Source: Pseudorhodoferax sp. Leaf265 (GTDB lineage Bacteria > Pseudomonadota > Gammaproteobacteria > Burkholderiales > Burkholderiaceae_C). Taken from it: a stretch of 64,000 bases of DNA. The notes beneath the pieces were generated by a model, which worked only from the letters and a program-made list of their open reading frames with translations, was not told where the DNA came from and did no database searches. The stretch is from NCBI RefSeq assembly GCF_001422365.1, contig NZ_LMMT01000007.1, positions 96,542 through 160,541 on the forward strand. The letters are read 5' to 3'. Positions 11,551-19,900 of this stretch are shown here, in pieces; position 1 is the first letter of the stretch, and every line of letters starts with the position of its first letter. The position numbers and the translations under genes were made by a program.

Positions 11551-12236
11551 TGGTGGCCGGCCGCGTCCGGCTCGGTGGCGTGGGCGTCGACCTGGGGCAG
11601 CAAGGTCTGCGGATTGATCAGGTGGGGTGCGGTGCTGATGCGCGGCATGGTGCGTTGATTTTCGGGCGCAACCGGCATGGTGGCCAGGCGCTGGCGCGGA
11701 ATCGGGCGGATCGCAGTGGCCACGCCGGGCAGGGTGCGGCGCGGCGCCTGCTCGGCAAGTTTGCGGCGCTCCTCTTCGCTGAGCGCCTGGTAGGCCTCCC
11801 ATTTGGCCTGCTTGTCTTCACTGGCCAGGCGTTCGGTTTCCGCGAAGTTCAGCCGCGCGCGGCTGCGCTCCGCGGCACTGAGCTTGACCCATTCGCCCAT
11901 GCGCTGGTGCAGCTTCTGCCGCTCTTCGGCCGGGAGCTTCTCAAAGTTGCGCGACAGCGCGATCCACTTGCGGCGCTGGCCTTCGCCAAGGCTGTTCCAG
12001 CTCGGTCCGAGTGGTTTGAGGGCTTGGCGCTGGGCGCTGCTCAGACCCGCCCAGCGCGGACTGGGCGCCTCGGCCTTTTCTGTGGCTGGGCTGCTTGCGG
12101 CCTTGGAGGCCGGCTGTGCACAGACCAGCACCACCGCACAGCACAGGCTGGCGCCTGCGGCGAACTGGACCCAGTGGAAGCGGCGGGGTGCGAGCAAAGC
12201 GGGGCGCCCCGTGTCAGTTCTGCGGTGCGTTGTCAC
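11547..12236 (-). CDS. DUF3106 protein, exported, Trp/Leu repeat
   Basis: About 229 residues. A hydrophobic stretch near the N-terminus (VQFAAGASLCCAVVLVCA) reads as a signal peptide or anchor. The middle consists of roughly four imperfect helical repeats of the form W-x2-L-x5-R-x2-L/W, for example WAGLSSAQRQALKPL and WNSLGEGQRRKWIAL, the hallmark of DUF3106. The start is the GTG at 12236, inside the end of the DUF3619 gene (23-bp overlap); there is no ATG in a sensible place. The likely periplasmic location and charged repeats recall periplasmic sensor partners of ECF systems, but no function is known. Confidence 0.8.
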   Translation of the reverse strand: MTTHRRTDTGRPALLAPRRFHWVQFAAGASLCCAVVLVCAQPASKAASSPATEKAEAPSPRWAGLSSAQRQALKPLGPSWNSLGEGQRRKWIALSRNFEKLPAEERQKLHQRMGEWVKLSAAERSRARLNFAETERLASEDKQAKWEAYQALSEEERRKLAEQAPRRTLPGVATAIRPIPRQRLATMPVAPENQRTMPRISTAPHLINPQTLLPQVDAHATEPDAAGHQ

Positions 12237-12660
12237 CAGCCTTGAGGAACTGCAGGAAACCGGGGTCTGTGTAGGCGTCGGTCGGCAGGCTGTCGGTGAG
12301 CAATGCCGCGTCCACTTCGGCAAGCTCGCTGGCGCGGTTGTCGTTCTGCACCATGTAGATGGCCAGCAACCCGGCAACCAGTGCCAGCAGTGGCAGCATC
12401 GCGCCCAGCCGGGCCCACAGCCCGGGTTCGTCCCGTCCGCCCAACTGCAGGGTGCCAGCGCGCCCGGAGCGAACGCTGCTGACCGTGCTGACCACGGGCG
12501 CGAACTCCTCCACCTTGCGCCGGGCAACGGCCTGTTGCCGCGCGACGCGGAGCCGCTCGGCAATGTCATGGTCCAGATTGGTGCAGGACTCCGATAGGCG
12601 GCCCGCGATCACGCGGCCGAGGCGATCAGTCGACAGGGCGATAGAGAGAGCTTGCTTCAT
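12214..12660 (-). CDS. DUF3619 protein, single-pass membrane, candidate anti-sigma factor
   Basis: 148 residues: a charged N-terminal half with two short helices (LDHDIAERLRVARQQAVARR), one transmembrane segment around 88-107 (MLPLLALVAGLLAIYMVQ) and a short C-terminal part ending FLQFLKAGDNAPQN. Size, topology and position directly after an ECF sigma gene (4-bp overlap) are those of a membrane anti-sigma factor. It has no zinc-binding HxxxCxxC motif, so it is not a classic ZAS-domain anti-sigma factor. The family is uncharacterised; the role is inferred from context. Confidence 0.82.
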   Translation of the reverse strand: MKQALSIALSTDRLGRVIAGRLSESCTNLDHDIAERLRVARQQAVARRKVEEFAPVVSTVSSVRSGRAGTLQLGGRDEPGLWARLGAMLPLLALVAGLLAIYMVQNDNRASELAEVDAALLTDSLPTDAYTDPGFLQFLKAGDNAPQN

Positions 12661-13223
12661 AGGTGGATTCCTTTGGCCGTCAGGGCGCGACTCAGGCTGG
12701 CGACGGCGCGCGAGCAATGGGTTTTGACGCTCCCTTCGGAGCAGCCCATGGCGGCAGCCGTCTCTGCGACGTCCATCTCCTCCCAGTAACGCAGCAAAAA
12801 TGCCTCGCGTTGACGTCCCGGTAAACGTTGGATCTCGGTTTCGATCTCCCGCAGGATCTGTGCCCGCCGCGTGCTGTCTTCTGCGCTCTCGTGCCCTTCA
12901 CTGCCGCTCTGCGGCGCCAGCGCCTCCAGCAGGTCGAAATCGCCATCCTCCCCGGCGGACTCGAAGTCACTGAGATTGGAGAAGAGGGCGTTGCGCGTCT
13001 TCTGCCGGCGGAACCAGTCCAGCGTGCAGTTCGACAGAATGCGCTGGAACAGCAGTGGCAGTTCGGCCGCAGGCTTGTCGCCGTAGTGTTCGGCGAGCTT
13101 CATCATGCTGTCCTGCACGATGTCCAGCGCCGCTTCCTCGTTGCGCACGTGGTACAGGCAACGCTTGAAGGCGCGTTTCTCTACACCTTTGAGGAAGTCG
13201 GACAGTTCTTTGTCGGTGGCCAA
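12657..13223 (-). CDS. ECF-type RNA polymerase sigma factor
   Basis: 188 residues with region 2 near the N-terminus (RCLYHVRNEEAALDIVQDSM, then a WFRRQK segment) and a region 4 helix-turn-helix at the C-terminus (LPGRQREAFLLRYWEEMD through SEGSVKTHCSRAVASL). There is no sigma 1.1 or sigma 3 domain. The only workable start is a TTG at 13223: an in-frame TGA lies a few codons upstream and the next candidates are inside region 2. It heads the leftward sigma-DUF3619-DUF3106-RDD-LOG operon, whose genes overlap by 4-23 bp, and is divergent from ilvB. Confidence 0.9.
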   Translation of the reverse strand: MATDKELSDFLKGVEKRAFKRCLYHVRNEEAALDIVQDSMMKLAEHYGDKPAAELPLLFQRILSNCTLDWFRRQKTRNALFSNLSDFESAGEDGDFDLLEALAPQSGSEGHESAEDSTRRAQILREIETEIQRLPGRQREAFLLRYWEEMDVAETAAAMGCSEGSVKTHCSRAVASLSRALTAKGIHL

Positions 13224-13471
13224 GACGGCTGTTGTGGGGTTCGCTCACTCGCGATGGGTGCCGCGAGGAAAGCCAAAGATTATGGCATCGATGCAGGAAG
13301 GCGCAAAAAATCGTTGATAATCCCGGCGCTCGTCAAAAAAGCAAACGGGCCACGATCCGGCGTTGCAAGCATCTCGCCCATGGTCCTGGCCTTAAGTTCC
13401 AACGTCTCTTCACAAGAGAGGGCGAAGGAGCACCCAAGGTATTTCGTCAGAGAAATTCGCAAAGGTTGATC

Positions 13472-15259
13472 ATGGAAATCTCCAAAGCCGAAATCAAGTC
13501 GGCAGCTGCCGCCTCCTCCCCCCTCGCGCAATCCGGCCCCCAGGAATTGATGGGCGCCGAGATTCTCGTGAAATCCCTGCAGGCCGAGAACGTCAAGCAC
13601 ATCTGGGGCTACCCTGGTGGCGCGGTGCTCTACATCTACGACGCGTTCTACAAGCAGGACACGATCCAGCATGTGCTGGTGCGCCACGAGCAGGCCGCAG
13701 TGCACGCCGCCGACGGCTATGCGCGTGCCACGGGCGACGTAGGCGTGGCATTGGTGACCTCCGGTCCTGGCGTGACGAACGCCATCACCGGCATCGCCAC
13801 GGCCTACATGGACAGCATCCCGATGGTGATCATCACCGGCCAGGTGCCGACGCCGGCGATCGGCCTCGATGCCTTCCAGGAATGCGACACCGTCGGCATC
13901 ACGCGCCCCATCGTCAAGCACAACTTCCTGGTCAAGGACGTGCGCGACCTGGCCATGACGGTCAAGAAGGCCTTCCACATCGCGCGCACCGGCCGGCCCG
14001 GCCCCGTGGTGGTCGACATCCCCAAGGACGTCTCGTTCAAGAAGGCGTTGTACAGCGGCTACCCAGAGACCGTGGAGATGCGCTCGTACAACCCGGTGCG
14101 CAAGGGCCACGGCGGCCAGATCCGCAAGGCCCTGCAGTTGCTGCTGACGGCCAAGCGCCCCTACATCTACACCGGTGGCGGCGTGCTGCTGAGCAATGCC
14201 ACCAACGAGCTGCGCACACTGGTCGACATGCTGGGCTACCCGGTCACCAACACGCTGATGGGCCTGGGTGCCTACCCGGCGTCGGACCGCAAGTTCCTGG
14301 GCATGCTGGGAATGCATGGCACGCTGGAAGCCAACAACGCGATGCAGAACTGCGACGTGCTGCTGGCCGTCGGCGCGCGCTTCGACGACCGCGTGATCGG
14401 CAATCCCAAGCACTTCGCGCAGAACGAACGCAAGATCATCCACATCGACATCGATCCGTCGAGCATCTCCAAGCGCGTGCGCGTGGACATCCCCATCGTG
14501 GGCGATGTCAAGGACGTGCTGACCGAGCTCATCGCGATGATCCGCGAGTCCGACATCAAGCCCGACAGCGGCGCCTTGGCCGGCTGGTGGGAGCAGATCG
14601 AGGTCTGGCGTAAGCGCGACTGCCTCAAGTACAGCCGTGGCGCCGGCGACGTGATCAAGCCGCAGTACGTCATCGAGACGCTGTGGAACATGACGAAGGA
14701 CGTCGAAACCTACGTCACCTCCGACGTCGGCCAGCACCAGATGTGGGCCGCGCAGTACTACCGCTTCGACGAGCCGCGCCGCTGGATCAATTCCGGTGGC
14801 CTGGGCACCATGGGCGTAGGCATCCCCTACGCCATGGGCATCAAGCTCGCCAAGCCCGAGGCCGAGGTGTTCTGTGTGACGGGGGAAGGCTCGGTGCAGA
14901 TGTGCATCCAGGAACTTTCGACCTGCCTGCAGTACAACACGCCGATCAAGATCCTCTCGCTCAACAACCGCTACCTGGGCATGGTGCGCCAGTGGCAGGA
15001 GATCGAGTACTCCAGCCGCTACAGCAGCAGCTACATGGACGCGCTGCCCAATTTCGTGAAGCTGGCCGAGGCCTATGGCCACGTGGGCATGCTGATCGAG
15101 CGCCCGCAGGATGTGGAGCCGGCACTGCGCGAGGCGCGCAAGCTCAAGGACCGCACGGTGTTCATGGACTTCCGGACCGACCCCACGGAGAACGTGTTTC
15201 CCATGGTCCAGGCCGGCAAGGGCATCACCGAGATGCTGCTGGGCTCCGAGGATCTGTAA
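13472..15259 (+). CDS. ilvB: Acetolactate synthase, catalytic subunit
   Basis: ThDP-, Mg- and FAD-dependent enzyme condensing pyruvate with pyruvate or 2-oxobutyrate, the first common step to valine, leucine and isoleucine. 595 residues. The catalytic Glu is in the N-terminal RHEQAAVHAADGYAR; the ThDP motif starts with GEGSVQM and ends with LNNRYLGMVRQWQ. The ATG at 13472 follows AAAGG by 6 nt. The 248 bp upstream hold only a weak -10-like GATAAT (13316-13321) and no leader peptide rich in Ile/Val/Leu. It is followed by ilvN and ilvC. Confidence 0.96.
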   Translation: MEISKAEIKSAAAASSPLAQSGPQELMGAEILVKSLQAENVKHIWGYPGGAVLYIYDAFYKQDTIQHVLVRHEQAAVHAADGYARATGDVGVALVTSGPGVTNAITGIATAYMDSIPMVIITGQVPTPAIGLDAFQECDTVGITRPIVKHNFLVKDVRDLAMTVKKAFHIARTGRPGPVVVDIPKDVSFKKALYSGYPETVEMRSYNPVRKGHGGQIRKALQLLLTAKRPYIYTGGGVLLSNATNELRTLVDMLGYPVTNTLMGLGAYPASDRKFLGMLGMHGTLEANNAMQNCDVLLAVGARFDDRVIGNPKHFAQNERKIIHIDIDPSSISKRVRVDIPIVGDVKDVLTELIAMIRESDIKPDSGALAGWWEQIEVWRKRDCLKYSRGAGDVIKPQYVIETLWNMTKDVETYVTSDVGQHQMWAAQYYRFDEPRRWINSGGLGTMGVGIPYAMGIKLAKPEAEVFCVTGEGSVQMCIQELSTCLQYNTPIKILSLNNRYLGMVRQWQEIEYSSRYSSSYMDALPNFVKLAEAYGHVGMLIERPQDVEPALREARKLKDRTVFMDFRTDPTENVFPMVQAGKGITEMLLGSEDL

Positions 15260-15322
15260 AGCGCGCACCGCCTGACCCGTCTGGGCCAGGCTCCTTCAAC
15301 GACGAATCTATTGCCCGCCGAG

Positions 15323-15344
15323 CCCGCGCATTACCGTGCGCGGG
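15323..15344. repeat. Perfect 8-bp inverted repeat between ilvB and ilvN
   Basis: CCCGCGCA-TTACCG-TGCGCGGG forms a strong hairpin in the 115-bp spacer, ending about 31 bp before the ilvN ATG. It is not followed by a T-run, so it is not an intrinsic terminator. A role in mRNA stability or in setting the ratio of large to small subunit is possible but only inferred. Confidence 0.5.
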
Positions 15345-15374
15345 GGAGGGCGGCGAAAAGAGGAATCTGCATCC

Positions 15375-15866
15375 ATGAAACACATCATCGCAGTGCTGCT
15401 GGAGAACGAAGCCGGCGCACTTTCCCGCGTCGTCGGCCTGTTCTCGGCCCGCGGCTACAACATCGAATCGCTGACCGTCGCGCCGACCGAGGACCCCAGC
15501 CTCTCGCGCATGACGATCCAGACCACTGGCTCGGACGACGTGATCGAGCAGATCACCAAGCATCTGAACCGGCTCATCGAAGTCGTCAAGGTGGTCGACC
15601 TGACCGAAGGCGCCTACACCGAGCGCGAGCTCATGATGGTCAAGGTGCGCGCGGTGGGCAAGGAGCGTGAGGAGATGAAGCGCATGGCCGACATCTTCCG
15701 CGGCCGCATCATCGACGTGACCGAGAAGAGCTACACCATCGAGCTCACGGGCGACCAAGGCAAGAACGACGCCTTCCTCGAAGCCATCGAGCGCAGCGCG
15801 ATCCTGGAAACCGTGCGTACGGGGTCCAGCGGCATCGGTCGCGGCGAGCGCATCCTGCGCGTCTGA
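15375..15866 (+). CDS. ilvN: Acetolactate synthase, regulatory subunit
   Basis: Small ACT-domain subunit that activates the catalytic subunit and gives it valine feedback inhibition. 163 residues, like E. coli IlvH. The N-terminal ACT domain is clear: HIIAVLLENEAGALSRVVGL with the effector-site Gly-Ala-Leu turn, then RGYNIESLTVAPTED; the C-terminal domain carries FRGRIIDVTEKSY. It lies 115 bp after ilvB and 102 bp before ilvC, in one likely operon. Confidence 0.95.
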   Translation: MKHIIAVLLENEAGALSRVVGLFSARGYNIESLTVAPTEDPSLSRMTIQTTGSDDVIEQITKHLNRLIEVVKVVDLTEGAYTERELMMVKVRAVGKEREEMKRMADIFRGRIIDVTEKSYTIELTGDQGKNDAFLEAIERSAILETVRTGSSGIGRGERILRV

Positions 15867-15950
15867 GTACCAAGCATCCGCGCGCGCGTGCTGGCAGGCT
15901 CGGCGCGGCGGATCGACGATTTGCGAGGCTGCCGTCGGCAATTCGCCTGA

Positions 15951-16985
<1,035 letters not shown>

Positions 16986-17006
16986 GCGCCATTCCACGCG
17001 AATCGC

Positions 17007-17029
17007 AAGGCCACTCCGGTGGCCTTTTT
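17007..17029 (+). terminator. Rho-independent terminator after ilvC
   Basis: Perfect 8-bp stem AAGGCCAC / GTGGCCTT with a TCCG loop; the T-run (TTTTT, 17025-17029) begins in the last stem bases. It closes the ilvBNC unit. Confidence 0.9.
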
Positions 17030-17058
17030 CGTTGCCGGGCCGCCCCTGGACGAAAGGC

Positions 17059-17099
17059 GCCCCCTTGGGGGCAGCGACCACGCGCAGCGGGGAGCGTGG
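17059..17099. repeat. REP-like double palindrome downstream of ilvC
   Basis: Two neighbouring palindromes: GCCCCC-TT-GGGGGC (17059-17072) and CCACGC-N10-GCGTGG (17078-17099). They sit between the ilvC terminator and pssA and explain no gene. GC-rich elements of this pattern are familiar in intergenic regions of Comamonadaceae genomes, which would make this one copy of a dispersed repeat; no second copy was noticed in this window. Confidence 0.45.
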
Positions 17100-17139
17100 G
17101 GGGACATTTTCATTGGTAACGCTCCACTACACTCGCCGC

Positions 17140-17955
17140 ATGCATGATGGCAACGAATCCGCACTGATCGTCCAGGACGAGGCCACGCCGCGCAAGCGGC
17201 GCAAGGGCATCTACATCCTGCCGAATCTGTTCACGCTGGCCGCCTTGTTCGGCGGCTTCTACGCCGTCGTGATGGCCATGAACAACCGCTTCGACCTGGC
17301 CTCGGTCGGTGTGTTCTGCGCCATGGTGCTGGACAGCCTGGACGGCCGCGTGGCCCGCATGACGAACACCCAGAGCGCCTTCGGCGAGCAGATGGATTCG
17401 CTGTCCGACATGGTGTCCTTCGGCGCTGCACCGGCGCTGATCGCCTACGAATGGACTTTGCGCGAAGCCGGCCGCTGGGGTTGGATCGCGGCCTTCGTCT
17501 ACTGCGCCTGTGCCGCGCTGCGGCTGGCACGCTTCAACGTCAACACCGGCGTGGTCGACAAGCGCTGGTTCCAGGGCCTGCCGTCACCGGCTGCTGCGGC
17601 CCTGGTCACGGGCTTCATCTGGCTCATGACCGAGCTCGAGGTGGCGCGCGCCGACGTCACCTGGTTCATGTTCGCGCTGGCCCTGTATGCGGGCCTGACC
17701 ATGGTGACCAACGTGCCGTTCTACAGCTTCAAGGACGTGCAGATGAAGAAGAGCGTGCCCTTCGTCGTGATCGTGCTGATCGCGCTGGGCATTGCCATCG
17801 TCAACATCCATCCGCCCATCGTGATGTTCGGCCTGTTCGTGGTCTACGGGTTCAGTGGCTATGCCGTCTACGCCTGGCGCAAGGCCAAGGGCCACCAGAC
17901 CAGCGTGATCAGCACCTCGACCGACGAACCCGACGAGCGCGGCCTGCACAAATGA
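17140..17955 (+). CDS. pssA: CDP-diacylglycerol-serine O-phosphatidyltransferase
   Basis: Integral membrane enzyme making phosphatidylserine, the precursor of phosphatidylethanolamine. 271 residues with about six to eight hydrophobic segments. The CDP-alcohol phosphatidyltransferase signature DG-x2-AR-x8-G-x3-D-x3-D is complete, from LDSLDGRVAR to MDSLSDMVSFG. The ATG at 17140 follows the REP-like element; an upstream in-frame start would translate that element. The stop codon is 48 bp before the leucine leader peptide. Confidence 0.92.
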   Translation: MHDGNESALIVQDEATPRKRRKGIYILPNLFTLAALFGGFYAVVMAMNNRFDLASVGVFCAMVLDSLDGRVARMTNTQSAFGEQMDSLSDMVSFGAAPALIAYEWTLREAGRWGWIAAFVYCACAALRLARFNVNTGVVDKRWFQGLPSPAAAALVTGFIWLMTELEVARADVTWFMFALALYAGLTMVTNVPFYSFKDVQMKKSVPFVVIVLIALGIAIVNIHPPIVMFGLFVVYGFSGYAVYAWRKAKGHQTSVISTSTDEPDERGLHK

Positions 17956-17987
17956 GACAGTTGTTTGCCAAGCGTGCAGCGCATCTG

Positions 17988-17996
17988 TGCTAGAGT
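17988..17996 (+). promoter_or_regulatory. Extended -10 promoter for the leuA leader
   Basis: TGCTAGAGT is an extended -10 (TGn plus TAGAGT, 4 of 6 to TATAAT) with a weak TTGCCA at 17965-17970 upstream (20-bp spacing, poor). A start about 7 bp downstream would fall at or next to the ATG of the leader peptide (18004), giving a leaderless mRNA; no Shine-Dalgarno precedes that ATG. Predicted by eye only. Confidence 0.45.
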
Positions 17997-18003
17997 CCGC
18001 GCC

Positions 18004-18057
18004 ATGCAGAATTTCGCGCTAGCCCTACTAATCGACCCCTACGGGCGGAGACGGTAG
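18004..18057 (+). CDS. leuL: Leucine leader peptide (LeuL)
   Basis: A 17-codon ORF, MQNFALALLIDPYGRRR, ending in TAG. Its three Leu codons, in the run Ala-Leu-Ala-Leu-Leu-Ile, are all CTA (18019-18021, 18025-18030), a codon almost absent from the surrounding genes, which use CTG and CTC. This is the expected make-up of an attenuation control region: ribosomes stall there when leucyl-tRNA is short. It is followed by a strong terminator hairpin and then leuA. There is no Shine-Dalgarno before the ATG, so translation may be leaderless. Confidence 0.85.
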   Translation: MQNFALALLIDPYGRRR

Positions 18058-18118
18058 CGCGCGCGCAACTTTTGTCGAAACGGCCCGTTTGCACCAGCAA
18101 CGGGCCGTTTTTCTTTTT
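18041..18118 (+). promoter_or_regulatory. Transcription attenuator of leuA
   Basis: Terminator: a 12-bp perfect stem, 18078-18089 with 18099-18110, 9-nt loop, then a T-rich tail to 18118. Antiterminator: ACGGGC at 18041-18046, inside the Tyr-Gly-Arg codons of the leader peptide, is complementary to GCCCGT at 18083-18088 in the terminator's ascending arm. It lies 11 nt past the last CTA codon, so a ribosome stalled there would leave it free, while a ribosome at the TAG would cover it. CGCGCTA (18015-18021) can also pair with TAGCGCG (18055-18061), a candidate 1:2 hairpin. The pairings were drawn by hand. Confidence 0.8.
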
Positions 18119-18157
18119 GGGTTTGCTGGTGTTGTTTGACCACTCTCGAGGATCCGC

Positions 18158-19870
18158 ATGATGTTGAAGAACCCCGCCAGCAAGTACGCCGCCTTTCAAC
18201 CGGTGCGTCTGACGGACCGCACCTGGCCCGACGCTGTCATCACCCAGGCGCCGATCTGGCTGTCCACCGACCTGCGCGACGGCAACCAGGCGCTGATCGA
18301 GCCCATGGACGGTGCGCGCAAGCTGCAGATGTTCCAGGCGCTGGTCAAGATCGGCTTCAAGGAGATCGAGGTCGGCTTCCCCTCGGCCTCGCAGACCGAA
18401 TTCGACTTCGTGCGCAAGCTCATCGAGGAAGACCTGATCCCCGAGGACGTCACGATCCAGGTGCTGACCCAGGCGCGCGAGCACCTCATCGAGCGCACCT
18501 TCGAATCGTTGCGCGGCGCCAAGCGCGCCATCGTCCACCTCTACAACGCCTGCGCGCCCATCATGCGCCGCGTGGTGCTGGGCATGGACGAAGACGGCAT
18601 CGTGGCGCTCGCCACCGCGCAGGCCCGCATGTTCCAGGATCTGGCCGCACGCCAGCCCGGCACGCAATGGACCTTCCAGTACTCGCCCGAGATGTTCTCC
18701 GGCACCGAACTGGCCTTCTCCAAGCGCGTCGTCGATGCCGTGACCGAGGTCTGGCAGCCCACGCCCGAGCGCAAGTGCATCATCAACCTGCCGTCCACGG
18801 TGGAGCACTCCACGCCCAACATCTTCGCGGACATGATCGAGTGGATGCACCGCAACCTCGCGCGCCGCGATGCCATCGTGCTGTCGGTTCACCCGCACAA
18901 CGACCGCGGCACGGGCACGGCGGCCGCCGAGTTCGCGGTGATGGCCGGAGCCGACCGCCTCGAAGGCTGCCTGTTCGGCAACGGCGAGCGCACCGGCAAC
19001 CTCGATGTGGTCAACGTCGCGCTGAACCTCTACACGCAGGGCGTCTCGCCGGGCCTGGACTTCTCCGAGATCGACGAGATCCGCCGCGTCGTCGAACACT
19101 GCAACCAGCTGCCCGTGCACCCGCGCCACCCGTACGTCGGCGACCTGGTCTACACCTCGTTCTCCGGCTCGCACCAGGACGCAATCAAGAAGGTGTTCTC
19201 CGCGCGCAAGGAGGGCGACATCTGGAACGTGCCCTACCTGCCGATCGACCCCAAGGACCTCGGCCGCACCTACGAGGCCGTGATCCGCGTGAACAGCCAG
19301 TCGGGCAAGGGCGGCATCTCCTACCTGCTCGAAAGCGAGTTCGGCCTGGAATTGCCGCGCCGCCTGCAGATCGAGTTCAGCCAGGTGGTACAGGGCGTCA
19401 TGGACGCCGAGGGCAAGGAACTGACCGCGCACGACCTCTGGACGCTGTTCGAGAAGGAATACGGTCTGCACGACGTGGCCGCGCCCCAGCACCGCCTGAG
19501 CGAGCAGCGCGGCGCCGGTGGCACGACCGAGGTCGAGCTCTCGGCCGACCTGGTCTTCGCCGGGCAACCGGTGCAGATCCAGGGCCGTGGCACGGGTCCC
19601 ATCGACGCGTTCGTCGACGGCCTGCAGCAGGCCACGGGCCGCGGTGTGCGCGTGATGGACTACCACGAGCACGCCATCGGTGCCGGCGCCAACGCCAAGG
19701 CCGTCGCCTACCTCGAACTGCGCGTGGACGACGGCCGTACGCTGTTCGGCGTGGGCATCGACGCGAACATCGTGTCGGCCTCGCTCAAGGCCATCGTGTC
19801 TGGCCTGCAGCGCGGCACGCGTGCAGACGACAATGTGGCCGCGGAGGCCGAAGCCGCAACGGCGCGCTGA
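18158..19870 (+). CDS. leuA: 2-isopropylmalate synthase, long form (LeuA type 2)
   Basis: Condenses acetyl-CoA with 2-oxoisovalerate, the committed step of leucine synthesis. 570 residues. The catalytic barrel begins [17 protein letters not shown] and carries the metal-binding HPHNDRGTG; the C-terminal regulatory domain (leucine feedback) follows from about residue 440 ([16 protein letters not shown]). The N-terminal extension and DLRDGNQ motif are of the actinobacterial/yeast-like subtype, distinct from the next gene. Its expression is probably set by the attenuator directly upstream. ATGs at 18158 and 18161 are adjacent; the first is used here. Confidence 0.95.
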   Translation: MMLKNPASKYAAFQPVRLTDRTWPDAVITQAPIWLSTDLRDGNQALIEPMDGARKLQMFQALVKIGFKEIEVGFPSASQTEFDFVRKLIEEDLIPEDVTIQVLTQAREHLIERTFESLRGAKRAIVHLYNACAPIMRRVVLGMDEDGIVALATAQARMFQDLAARQPGTQWTFQYSPEMFSGTELAFSKRVVDAVTEVWQPTPERKCIINLPSTVEHSTPNIFADMIEWMHRNLARRDAIVLSVHPHNDRGTGTAAAEFAVMAGADRLEGCLFGNGERTGNLDVVNVALNLYTQGVSPGLDFSEIDEIRRVVEHCNQLPVHPRHPYVGDLVYTSFSGSHQDAIKKVFSARKEGDIWNVPYLPIDPKDLGRTYEAVIRVNSQSGKGGISYLLESEFGLELPRRLQIEFSQVVQGVMDAEGKELTAHDLWTLFEKEYGLHDVAAPQHRLSEQRGAGGTTEVELSADLVFAGQPVQIQGRGTGPIDAFVDGLQQATGRGVRVMDYHEHAIGAGANAKAVAYLELRVDDGRTLFGVGIDANIVSASLKAIVSGLQRGTRADDNVAAEAEAATAR

Positions 19871-19900
19871 GCGCCGCGCCTGCACGACAAGGAGACCACG

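Noticed and set aside
12214..12660. DUF3619 protein as a standard zinc-binding anti-sigma factor
   Set aside because: The HxxxCxxC motif is absent. An anti-sigma role is kept only as an inference from position and topology.
13380..13469. Short ORF (MVLALSSNVSSQERAK...) ending just before ilvB as a possible leader peptide
   Set aside because: It has no run of Ile, Val or Leu codons, no Shine-Dalgarno and no terminator hairpin between it and ilvB, unlike the leucine leader before leuA.
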